This document shows positions 1-8,745 of a stretch of DNA of 64,000 nucleotides, in pieces. Under the pieces are notes generated by a model. The model made no database searches and was not told where the DNA came from. It saw nothing but the letters and a program-made list of their open reading frames with translations. Position 1 is the first letter of the stretch. Every line of letters starts with the position of its first letter. The stretch comes from Calendula officinalis (lineage: Eukaryota; Streptophyta; Magnoliopsida; Asterales; Asteraceae). A program made the position numbers and the translations under genes. The DNA lies in NCBI GenBank assembly GCA_963853835.1, contig OY970825.1, positions 30,628,835-30,692,834 of the forward strand, written 5' to 3'.

Positions 1-524
1 GACAATATTTTAACCAAATTAATTACAACATAATTTACTGTTTAATTTCAAATTAATCATGCATTGCATGCTAATTGTTTTGCATTGGGACCATAATTTA
101 ACACAGAAAGACAAGAAGCATAACTTTATCCTATACGCTTTGCTTTTTGGATAGAAAATCACATTCCCTCTTGTTGATGCAACCACTTTTTTATTTTATT
201 ATATTAGTATAAACAGTGGTTATTAGACATTCTTTGGGATTTAGCTACGAGTCCAGAAATTCAGAACGATACTGAACAAAAAACACATGAATTATTTTCT
301 AAATTTTGATGGTGGGGTTCAATAATTTGTTCGAAATTCAGAGTGACCGATATGATGGTTAATAGGATAACAAAGAGCAAAAAAACAACCGTGAGGCTGG
401 CATCCTTGGTAATTTTCGATCATCATAATGTATTAGTGTAGCACCTACATTTAATTAGTGTAGCTAGCTAATTTAAACAGATAATATTGTAAGACTCGTT
501 CTGACGGCCTTGTCGGTCCACCCG
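1..524. other. Unassigned flank left of element A
   Basis: AT-rich sequence with no coding potential that I can support and no recognisable transposon end. Its last five bases (520-524, ACCCG) are the left copy of element A's target-site duplication, so this DNA was contiguous with 12023 onward before A inserted. Confidence 0.6.
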
Positions 525-1142
525 TGTCAGGATCGATTAACTATAAACAAGTTAATAAACACCTTAGATCTATTTGATGATAGAAGTTGCAGCGGATCAA
601 CACTATATCAATAATTAAGAACGATGAACTGTATGAACAATATGAGAAATATTAAGAACACAGTTTCACAAAAAGCTTCAATGTATATTATTAAGTTAAC
701 AATACACACGTACGTTTACAATTCGTAAGGAACTATATATAATAGTCCTTGAAGCTAAACTATTTACCCTAGTTATTCTAGGATACGATTTACATCTAAT
801 TATAAACGATATACATTGATTTACATTCTATAACTATCTCTGCGAAGATCTCGGACTTGATATGTTCCATAAACGCGTATCAGTAGTAAAACCAATCACC
901 AGTAGTAAATAAGTAACATCAGTAGTAAACTTGGTGATCAGTAGTAAGTCCAGAAACCAACGTCAGTAGTAACTACAATGATCAGTAGTATCTTCAATCT
1001 TTGTATGATCAGTAGTAACTAAGTTATAGAGAACACCAGCATCAACTTCATCAGTAGTAAATGTTTCTGCCCCATCAGTAATAAACATAATTATTACTAA
1101 CTGCATCATCAGTACTAAGTTGATCTGTGATTTGCTCTAACA
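525..1142 (-). repeat. Element A 3' LTR with octamer array in U3
   Basis: In element sense the LTR starts TGTTAGAGC at 1142 and ends at 525. U3 carries eight exact CAGTAGTA copies (plus-strand starts 881, 900, 920, 939, 964, 983, 1010, 1052) plus degenerate ones near 1037, 1076 and 1110. Spacing is mostly 19-27 bp and the spacers are unrelated to each other. A TATA box (TATATATAG on the minus strand, about 733-742) follows downstream, so transcription probably starts near 700 and R-U5 is short (about 180 bp). Confidence 0.95.
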
Positions 1143-1156
1143 ATCTCCCCCTAAAC
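1143..1156 (-). promoter_or_regulatory. Polypurine tract of element A
   Basis: On the minus strand the sequence next to the 3' LTR is purine-rich (GTTTAGGGGGAGAT), the usual plus-strand primer position for reverse transcription. The same tract adjoins the 3' LTRs of B (13703) and C (29820). Confidence 0.85.
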
Positions 1157-1191
1157 TTATTGATTATCCTTTAATCAATCAAGTTTCTTAT

Positions 1192-4100
1192 TTACTTCTT
1201 CTTTTTCTTTTCTTCCAACAACTTTGCTCTTTTCTTATCACCTTCTAAAGTCTGTTGGTTCCTTTTATTCCTTTGTGCAATGATATATTTGCTGATTCTT
1301 TTAACAAATTCATTCAATTTGTTTTGGAGCATCACAGCATCATGTGGTTTAATAAAATTCATGCACCATAGTTGATAGAGAGTCTTCTCAGAATGAGGAT
1401 ACTCTTTCTCATAAAGGAATAAGTCACATTTCTTACTTGTATATTCAAAGAAGTACATGTTGACAGTTGGTAGCACATTCCAAGCTTGAACATTTTCTGA
1501 ATCTGTGTACTTCTCTGGATAATTTTCTGGATAGAAAGCAGCATCAATCATTTCAGTAAGATAACCTGCAGCTGAATTCTTCCAGTTCTTCTTAGTCATT
1601 CTTGGTTTACCAATGATCAACATCTTAATAATGTCACTTCTGGTTAGGGACATGACCAAAGGTTTCCAAGCTCTGAATCTTTGAGTGACCTTATCTTCTC
1701 TTATAATCTCAATCATATCATCTATGTACCTCCAGTTGATGATTGGATTATTTTGTAGGGGAGCAATGGGGAGATCATGAACTTGAACCATTTGTAATTT
1801 TTTATTTGGTTGATCAAGTTCTGAAGCAATTGTCTTTCTTTTCTTTGATGTTTGAGAGGATACACCAGATGATTCTCCAGATATTGTTTTTCTTTCTTTC
1901 ATTTCTTTGGAGTCTATCTGTTCAAGTTTAGTGGTGTACTTCTCATTACTATCTTGCTCAGTAAGATCCTTCTTCTTCTCTACACAGTACTTTTCAATTA
2001 AATTGATCAGCTTCATTCTTCCAAATGCCTTTGTGTTATACCCTTTTGATTTTAAGAATGTGATCATTTCTTTCTTTTTCTCTGCAAATTGTTCTGGCAT
2101 ATCAGCCTTTTGCTCTTTGCATTCTTGTACTTGTGCTTCAAGAAGTTCTATTGTTTCATGTTCAAGTTGCCTAAATTTTTTCAGTTCTCTTCTTTGTAAT
2201 TCCTTTCTTGTTTCAGCAACTTGTTTAGATTTGATCTTCTGTTGAAATTGTGGCAGTTTTGATATATCTGCTATATCTGCCAATTTGATTTCTGTGAAAG
2301 GTTGTCTCAATATTCTAGCCCTTTCTGCTAATCTTTTGTTTTCATTTGCTAGAGAGACTTCAACCTTCTTTAAATATTTTGCTCTCTTTACCTTCCACCT
2401 ATCCTGTTTGGCTGATTTGGCATAATTGATTTTGTTGACAATTTCATGACCTTGTGCTCTGTTGGGTTGGTCTTCATCAGCAACTTCTTTTCCCTTTCCT
2501 ATGTAATTGTCTTTCTTCATATTTGGTTCAGATTCAATAACAAATTTGGGACCATAGTAGTGTATCTGAGATATGGGAAGTATTTTAGGATGTGGAGGCA
2601 GGGAGCATTCATCAACTTCTAACCAGTTGATATCATCATCAATATCTTTTACCACCATTTGTGTTGTTGTTGTTCTTTTTGGAGATGGTGGAAGTATCAC
2701 TGTAGGCTCTAGTAGTGGTGGCAGCTCAATAATGTCATCAGTAGTAACTAAGGTAGTTACTACTGGTATGTCTTCAGAGATTACTACTGATAGGTCATCA
2801 GTAGTGTTTGCTGCCTTTTCTTCATTTACTACTGCTGTTATATCAGTAGTAGGAGTTACTACTGGTATGTCTTTTTCAGCTTGTTTTTTAGTAGGAGCAG
2901 TAGTAATTGGCTCTTCTTCTGTAATCATCATCTCTGGGCCTTCATCAACTTCTGTTTCTTTTAAATTCAAGAGGGAGGAAGCTGCTGCTGCAATGGATTC
3001 ATCAATCATTGTCTGTATGTTATCCTTCTCCCCCTTAGTGAGCTCAACTGGAGGAGCCTCACTATCATCAATCCTCTTTTTCAATTTTCTGATAAGCTTT
3101 GATTGTTGATGAAGCCTAAGTTCATATTGTCTCATTCTTTTGTTGATGATATTGACATTTCTTTTCATAGCAGCCATAGTTTTTCCTTGATTTGTTTGGT
3201 AATAAAGACAATCTTGTACAGTGGATTCCAAGGAATCCACTTTAGCCGTCAATTGTTGGATTTTAATACTGCCCTCACTCCATCTAGCAAGATCATCGGG
3301 CTTACTAACAGGTACATTGGTTTTAAGGTTTTCCTTCCTTTCCATCAATTCCACAGATCTGCCCTCATCACTGCTTGGTGAGTCATTGGGTCTTTTAGAC
3401 ATTCTCTTCTTCCTAGAAGAAGCAGAGATGCCCCCCCTTGTGGTTTCTTGGCACCGGGGTCCTTTGAGTAACTCCTCAAATGAGTCATCACTCAAAGTTG
3501 CCGAGGTTTGGGTCCTAATGATGTTTTCACTGTCCTGTGCACCCACCTTTGGGGCATCAGTAGTGAAAGCCCTCCCCTCATGTCCTCTCTCCTCCTTGGA
3601 GGACAACTCTTTGAGCCTGGGGTGTGACTCGATTTGTCCCCTGGTGTCCTTTAAAGATTTCTTTCTTTTATAGATTGTAGATATATGTTTGGTTTTGTCT
3701 GGTAGGTCTTCTACAGAGTGAAGAGTAGCACTCTGCAGATTTATATCAAGTTCCTGGGACACATTCAGGACTTCTGTTTGAGTTGGTGATTGAGTGGCTA
3801 TATGGGGTGGTGTTTGGGCTGTATTTGGGGGTGATGGAGTGGGTTGAGGTTCAACTTGGGTTGTAGCAATGGTTGAACCTTCTCCAATATTGGGTTGATC
3901 TTTGATCATGTTTGGAAACAAAGGGGTTTCCTTCCCTGAAAATTTAAATTGTTTTCTCATATTTGAGAAAACTTTCTTGTTCAACTCAGGTAATACAAAA
4001 ATGTTTTTAGGAGTTGACAAGTTTTGTAATTCACAGTTTATGATATGTTGTAGAAATCTGGGATACATTAAAAATTTAGAAGAACTAAGATTTCCCAACA

Positions 4101-4668
4101 TACCATCAAAAATCATATTAGAAAAATTGAATACTTGGTCTGTGCATAAACATACAACAGCAGATGCTATTGCCTTGTTAAACTCATTCCAAGTACTTCT
4201 TTTAGGAGAAATACAATGCTGAATGGTATGAACCAGAAATTTCCATTGTGGGGATAGAAGGCCTTTTTGAAAAGTTACAATATTAAGTCTGCCTTCATAC
4301 CCCATTTTATTTAAAGTATCAGCAATGTATTCCTTAGGAAGAGTATACATACCTGAATCATCATGAAGTTGTAGATGATGTCTGATTGATTGTTCAGTTA
4401 CAGTGATGTACTTTCCATCTACTTTCGATTTTATCATTGATGATGTGGTTCCTTCTGTTCGCTCAGCATTGGTCCAGAAATCCACCAAGTGCTGTTGATA
4501 TGCCTTCGGCTTTACAGTTAAGGCAAACTGTATATACGAATTTCTCAAGAATTTTACGATTGGACGGAAATCTTTTGTTCCGTCGGGATTTTTTAAAAAT
4601 GCAACCATGTTGTGAAATTCTGAGTATTTGAGATCGGTTTGCACATCGAGAGCTTGTAAAGTTGCCAT
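1192..4668 (-). CDS. Element A ORF3: 1158-aa retrotransposon-associated protein of unknown function
   Basis: Intact third ORF between pol and the 3' LTR, starting ATG (MATLQALDV). Visible parts: a conserved N-terminal region (about 1-260) with SPQWKFLVHTIQHC and MYPRFLQHIINCE; a Ser/Pro/basic linker with RKKRMSKRP; a heptad-rich coiled coil (about 465-545); an acidic segment with TTD/VVT repeats encoded by the octamer (about 590-670); a Lys/Glu-rich helical region; a basic patch KKRK; and a globular C-terminal region (about 963-1120) with LIIGKPRMTKK and AWNVLPTVNMYFFE, then a Lys tail. I see no signal peptide or membrane span, so it is not env-like. Similar ORFs in Asteraceae elements carry unrelated automatic names (my memory); the true function is unknown. 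Basic patches allow a nuclear or DNA-binding role (inference). It has its own upstream TATA box. Confidence 0.85.
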   Translation of the reverse strand: MATLQALDVQTDLKYSEFHNMVAFLKNPDGTKDFRPIVKFLRNSYIQFALTVKPKAYQQHLVDFWTNAERTEGTTSSMIKSKVDGKYITVTEQSIRHHLQLHDDSGMYTLPKEYIADTLNKMGYEGRLNIVTFQKGLLSPQWKFLVHTIQHCISPKRSTWNEFNKAIASAVVCLCTDQVFNFSNMIFDGMLGNLSSSKFLMYPRFLQHIINCELQNLSTPKNIFVLPELNKKVFSNMRKQFKFSGKETPLFPNMIKDQPNIGEGSTIATTQVEPQPTPSPPNTAQTPPHIATQSPTQTEVLNVSQELDINLQSATLHSVEDLPDKTKHISTIYKRKKSLKDTRGQIESHPRLKELSSKEERGHEGRAFTTDAPKVGAQDSENIIRTQTSATLSDDSFEELLKGPRCQETTRGGISASSRKKRMSKRPNDSPSSDEGRSVELMERKENLKTNVPVSKPDDLARWSEGSIKIQQLTAKVDSLESTVQDCLYYQTNQGKTMAAMKRNVNIINKRMRQYELRLHQQSKLIRKLKKRIDDSEAPPVELTKGEKDNIQTMIDESIAAAASSLLNLKETEVDEGPEMMITEEEPITTAPTKKQAEKDIPVVTPTTDITAVVNEEKAANTTDDLSVVISEDIPVVTTLVTTDDIIELPPLLEPTVILPPSPKRTTTTQMVVKDIDDDINWLEVDECSLPPHPKILPISQIHYYGPKFVIESEPNMKKDNYIGKGKEVADEDQPNRAQGHEIVNKINYAKSAKQDRWKVKRAKYLKKVEVSLANENKRLAERARILRQPFTEIKLADIADISKLPQFQQKIKSKQVAETRKELQRRELKKFRQLEHETIELLEAQVQECKEQKADMPEQFAEKKKEMITFLKSKGYNTKAFGRMKLINLIEKYCVEKKKDLTEQDSNEKYTTKLEQIDSKEMKERKTISGESSGVSSQTSKKRKTIASELDQPNKKLQMVQVHDLPIAPLQNNPIINWRYIDDMIEIIREDKVTQRFRAWKPLVMSLTRSDIIKMLIIGKPRMTKKNWKNSAAGYLTEMIDAAFYPENYPEKYTDSENVQAWNVLPTVNMYFFEYTSKKCDLFLYEKEYPHSEKTLYQLWCMNFIKPHDAVMLQNKLNEFVKRISKYIIAQRNKRNQQTLEGDKKRAKLLEEKKKKK

Positions 4669-4790
4669 TGTTGTTGAGATTTTGCAAGAATTTTGTTAAA
4701 GATGAAGGGTTTTTGATCGTAAACTAGGGTTTATCGAAAGGTGTTTAGAGAATCGAAGTGAAGATAATGCTAAATTAATCATCTGCCGCC

Positions 4791-4856
4791 TTTTATATCT
4801 TTCGATTAAACCTGCAAAACTACGAAAATAGCCTTCGAATCATAACATAACGGTTA
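4791..4856 (-). promoter_or_regulatory. Internal promoter of ORF3 (TATA box plus AACGGTTA motif), element A
   Basis: On the minus strand TATAAAA (4791-4797) lies 123 bp before the ORF3 ATG. About 50 bp further upstream, plus-strand 4846-4856 (CATAACGGTTA) fits the plant MYB3R/MSA consensus YCYAACGGYYA at 10 of 11 positions. Both are in B at the same offset and, slightly changed, in diverged C (TATA 33432-33440, motif 33489-33499). Conservation across copies suggests that ORF3 is made from its own mRNA. Confidence 0.6.
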
Positions 4857-4897
4857 TTTTCATGGGGGTTAGTTTGGTAATTGTGTTTATGAAAGAC

Positions 4898-5156
4898 CAG
4901 TAGTAAATAAGATATCAGTAGTAAAACGTCAGTAGTATCTACTAACATCAGTAATGACTAAGGATTTTGACATCAGTAGTAATTATAGACATCAGTAGTA
5001 ACCATTACCACACAAGACCAGTAGTATATGTGAATACCAGTAGTACTGACCTACCAGTAGTATCCATGTAAACCTAAAATGCACCAGTAGTAATGAACTA
5101 TCAGTAGTATTTTGTGCATACACTTTCACACCAGTAGTACAGCAATACTAGTAGTA
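4898..5156. repeat. Octamer array between pol and ORF3, element A
   Basis: Non-coding interval with eleven exact CAGTAGTA copies on the plus strand and at least two one-base variants (CAGTAATG, TAGTAGTA), usually preceded by AT or AC. All copies have one orientation. Spacers vary in length and sequence, so this is not a simple tandem repeat. The array lies directly upstream of the ORF3 promoter in element sense. Confidence 0.9.
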
Positions 5157-5216
5157 AAACACTTAAGAAAATAATATTTTACAACACTAACTTTACACAT
5201 AATTTTAAGTGAGATT

Positions 5217-8200
5217 TTAAGTTATTAAAATCATTCCAATACTACTGACCAAGAAGTTGAATCTTCCTACATCAAATGCTTTTGTAAAAAGATCTGCTAA
5301 TTGATCATCAGTATGGATTTTAACTACTTTGATTAATTTCTTTTCATTACAATCTCTTATAAAGTGAAATCTTATTTCAATGTGTTTAGTTTTTGAATGT
5401 TTTACTGGATTATTCACAATACTAATAGCACTTTGATTATCAATAAAAATAGGAGTTTTAAGGATAGAGATACCAAAGTCTAGAAGTTGATTTTGAATCC
5501 ATAGTACTTGAGCACAGCAAGCAGATGCAGCTACATATTCTGCTTCAGCAGTAGATGTTGATACATTTGTTTGCTTCTTACATTGCCATGACACTAGTCT
5601 TGATCCAAAGAATTGACATCCACCAGTAGTGGACTTTCTATCTTGACATTCACCTCCATAGTCACTATCTGTATAGGCTATTAGTTCAAAGGGTGAGTCA
5701 TGTGGATACCATAGACCTAGTGATGGTTTGCCTTTCAAGTATCTGAATATTCTTTTGACAGCCTGCAAGTGTAGTTCTTTGGGTCTTGCTTGATATCTTG
5801 CACACACACAAACACTATACATAATGTCAGGTCTTGATGCAGTTAAGTACATCAAAGATCCTATCATTGATCTATATAAGTGTTCATCTACATCCTCCCC
5901 CTCAACATCAGGATGTAGGTGTTTGTGTGTTTCCATTGGTGTACTAGCACTTTTACTGTCTTTCAAGTCAAACTTTTCCAAGATGTCTTTGACATATTTT
6001 GATTGATTTATCAAAATACCATCAGTTCTTTGACTGACTTGGAGTCCAAGGAAGAAGTTCATTGGACCCATGGAGCTCATCTTGAATTTAATCTGCATCA
6101 GCTCTTCAAATTCTTTGCATAATAAATCATTGGTTGATCCAAAGATGATATCATCTACATAGATTTGTACCAGTAGTATATCATCTTTGACTTTCTTTGT
6201 AAACAATGTTTTATCAATGGCTCCTCTTTTGAAATTGTTCTTTAATAAGTATGATGATAGTGTGTCATACCATGCTCTTGGTGCCTGATGTAGACCATAT
6301 AGAGCTTTATCCAATTTAAACACATAATCACCATGTTTTGGATCTTCAAATCCTGGAGGTTGGCAAACATAAACTTCTTCTTCAATCTTCCCATACAGGA
6401 AAGCACTCTTCACATCCATTTGATAGACTTTAAACCTTTTGAATGAAGCATATGCTAGGAATATTCTTATTGCTTCAATTCTGGCAACAGGAGCATACAC
6501 TTCATCATAGTCTATACCTTCTTCTTGAGTGTATCCTTGGGCTACAAGTCTGGCTTTATTCTTGATCACTATCCCTCTTTCATCTTTCTTGTTTCTAAAG
6601 ATCCATCTTGTTCCAATGGCTCTTTTTCCTTTGGGTAGAGGTACAAGTGTCCAAACAGCTTGTAATTTAAATTGAAGGAGTTCCTCTTGCATTGCCTCAA
6701 TCCAGTTTGAGTCCTTCATTGCTTGTTGGATCTTCTTTGGTTCATCCTGAGACAGAAAGCATTCATACATACATTCATTAGCAATTAAACTAATGTTACA
6801 CATATTTGCAGTTAAGCTTTTATTTAATTTGCTTCTTGTTTGAAGTGGTGAGTTAACATCACTTAGAACAAGGTCTAATGGATGGTTCTTTTGAGTCCTT
6901 GTTGTTGTAGTTTTATCAACCACTAGTTGATTTTCAAGGTTGGACTCATTTGCCTCAGGTAGTTGTTCTTCTTGAGATCCTTCATTGTCATTAGTATTTG
7001 GTTCATCATTATCTTGGTCAGAGTTACTACTGCCATCATCTTCATTGAGATCAGTAGTATTGAAGTTGTTACTGGTATCAGTAGTATCTTGAGAATCTAG
7101 GTTATAGTTGGGACCAGTAGTATTTTCAGTACTATTACTGGTACCAGTAGTAATGGAATTACTACTGACCTCATTCTCAGAGTTACTACTGCTTTCAATA
7201 TTTGAGTTCTTACTGACATCAGTATTAACTATGGGAGCAGTATCAACAACTATGTATCTCATCTTTTCTTGACCAGTATAAACAGATGATGTTCCTTCCT
7301 TTTGATTAAGACAATTTGAATTACCTGCATTGAAATTCATATTAAAATTAAAGGATTTGGTTAGATTGTCTATGTCAAATAGCCAATCTGGACCATTTCC
7401 TTGTTCATTAGGTACATTTTCATTAAAGGATACATTGATGCTTTCTTCAATTATCCTTAGTCTTTTGTTGAATACTCTGTATGATTTGCTTTGAGTAGAG
7501 TATCCCACAAAGATTCCATCATCAGCTTTGCAGTCAAACTTACCAATTTGTTCTCTTGTAATCAAAATAGTACAAGGACAACCAAATGATTTTAAGAAAC
7601 TTATAGAAGGTTTTCTTTTATTGAAAAGTTCATATGGTGTTTTAAAGTGTGGCTTCACTATTAATACTCTGTTTTGAACATAACAAGCAGTATTAACAGC
7701 TTCTGCCCAAAAAGTAATTGGTAATTTTGAGTCTGCAAGCATTGATCTTGCTGCTTCAATGATGGTTCTATTCCTTCTTTCAGCTACACCATTTTGTTGT
7801 GGAGTTCTAGGTGAGCTGTATTGCCTGTCAATACCTTTAAGATCACAAAAGTTAATTAGGTTAGTATTTTTAAATTCTGTGCCATTATCACATCTTATGG
7901 CTTTCACTTTTTGATCAGATGTGTTTTCCAGTTTAACAATTAAGTTCTTTATGAGTTCACTTGTTTCATCCTTTGTCCTGAGAAAGAAAACCCATGTATA
8001 TCTGGAAAAGTCATCAGTAATAACAAGACAATATTGTTTCTTTCCAATACTCATTACATTTGTAGGTCCAAAAAGGTCCATATGTAAGAGCTGTAAAGGA
8101 ACAGAAATAGAGTTCACAGTTTTGGACTTATGAGAAGTCTTGTGTTGTTTACCTTTTAGGCATGCAACACAGTGATGATCACACATGAATTGTTTTTGAG

Positions 8201-8729
8201 GAAGTCCAATGACCAGATTTCTTTTTACTAAATTATTCATGTTTTTAAAATTTGTGTGACACATCCTTCTATGCCAAAGTTCTGATTCAGTGGTGTTTGC
8301 CTTGGATATAAAACAGTTGACCTCATTTGTAGAAATGAGTTCTCCCCCTATATCCAGGCAATACACATTGTTTCTCCTTGGGGTTCTTAAAACAACATAT
8401 TTTTCATCTAAAATAAACTCAGGAGAAAGAATGATGCACTCAATGTCTGTGAACAGAATCTTGTTCTTTTTATCACAAACTTGAGACACACTGACAAGAT
8501 TGTATTTTAGTTCAGCTACATAAAATACATTATCAAAGGTAATTTTTCCATTAGTAACAGTACCTTTACCTGTGATCTTACCTCCTTTTGGGTTCTCACC
8601 AAAAGCCACAAATCCACCATCAAAGGACTTGAAATCTTTAAGAATTTGCAGATTTCCAGTCATGTGCCTTGAGCATCCACTATCAATATGCCATGTTCTA
8701 CCTTCTTCTGGGATCTGAATGCTCTGCAC
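5217..8729 (-). CDS. pol: Element A pol: protease, integrase, reverse transcriptase, RNase H
   Basis: 1170-aa Ty1/copia polyprotein. Protease active site D16-S17-G18 (WHIDSGCSRHMTG). Integrase HHCC zinc finger H153/H158/C187/C190, catalytic triad D218, D281 and E317 (D-35-E). A low-complexity linker (about 480-640) holds the octamer as TTG/TTD. RT follows with the KARLVAQGYTQEEGIDYDE motif and YVDD at 857-860. RNase H is at about 1014-1145 (AYTDSDYGG, AEAEYVA, IDNQSA, KHIEIRFHFIRD). No active-site residue is missing. The frame opens at GTG, not ATG, 15 nt after the gag stop and out of frame with gag, preceded by a splice-acceptor-like tract. Pol is therefore probably made by splicing or recoding. 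Confidence 0.95.
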   Translation of the reverse strand: MQSIQIPEEGRTWHIDSGCSRHMTGNLQILKDFKSFDGGFVAFGENPKGGKITGKGTVTNGKITFDNVFYVAELKYNLVSVSQVCDKKNKILFTDIECIILSPEFILDEKYVVLRTPRRNNVYCLDIGGELISTNEVNCFISKANTTESELWHRRMCHTNFKNMNNLVKRNLVIGLPQKQFMCDHHCVACLKGKQHKTSHKSKTVNSISVPLQLLHMDLFGPTNVMSIGKKQYCLVITDDFSRYTWVFFLRTKDETSELIKNLIVKLENTSDQKVKAIRCDNGTEFKNTNLINFCDLKGIDRQYSSPRTPQQNGVAERRNRTIIEAARSMLADSKLPITFWAEAVNTACYVQNRVLIVKPHFKTPYELFNKRKPSISFLKSFGCPCTILITREQIGKFDCKADDGIFVGYSTQSKSYRVFNKRLRIIEESINVSFNENVPNEQGNGPDWLFDIDNLTKSFNFNMNFNAGNSNCLNQKEGTSSVYTGQEKMRYIVVDTAPIVNTDVSKNSNIESSSNSENEVSSNSITTGTSNSTENTTGPNYNLDSQDTTDTSNNFNTTDLNEDDGSSNSDQDNDEPNTNDNEGSQEEQLPEANESNLENQLVVDKTTTTRTQKNHPLDLVLSDVNSPLQTRSKLNKSLTANMCNISLIANECMYECFLSQDEPKKIQQAMKDSNWIEAMQEELLQFKLQAVWTLVPLPKGKRAIGTRWIFRNKKDERGIVIKNKARLVAQGYTQEEGIDYDEVYAPVARIEAIRIFLAYASFKRFKVYQMDVKSAFLYGKIEEEVYVCQPPGFEDPKHGDYVFKLDKALYGLHQAPRAWYDTLSSYLLKNNFKRGAIDKTLFTKKVKDDILLVQIYVDDIIFGSTNDLLCKEFEELMQIKFKMSSMGPMNFFLGLQVSQRTDGILINQSKYVKDILEKFDLKDSKSASTPMETHKHLHPDVEGEDVDEHLYRSMIGSLMYLTASRPDIMYSVCVCARYQARPKELHLQAVKRIFRYLKGKPSLGLWYPHDSPFELIAYTDSDYGGECQDRKSTTGGCQFFGSRLVSWQCKKQTNVSTSTAEAEYVAASACCAQVLWIQNQLLDFGISILKTPIFIDNQSAISIVNNPVKHSKTKHIEIRFHFIRDCNEKKLIKVVKIHTDDQLADLFTKAFDVGRFNFLVSSIGMILIT

Positions 8730-8745
8730 AAGAGAGTAAAGGATT
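8724..8745 (-). promoter_or_regulatory. Splice-acceptor-like tract at the gag/pol junction
   Basis: Element-sense sequence between the gag stop and pol is pyrimidine-rich and ends TTGTGCAG followed by AG, a good 3' splice-site match. The same TTGTGCAG/AG is kept in B, C and D although neighbouring bases differ. The pol frame has a TAA just upstream and no ATG. Splicing is inference. Confidence 0.4.

Noticed and set aside
881..1090. CRISPR-like array of short repeats with spacers
   Set aside because: Repeats are only 8-10 bp, spacing is irregular, and the sequence is a plant LTR with no cas genes. The array is a motif series inside U3.
2573..3109. Open frames on the plus strand opposite ORF3 (for example 178 codons)
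   Set aside because: They are shadows of the ORF3 coding strand, Ser/Val-rich from antisense repeats, without start context or domains.
1192..4668. ORF3 as an env-like gene
   Set aside because: No signal peptide or transmembrane segment is visible in 1158 residues. It is basic and coiled-coil rich.
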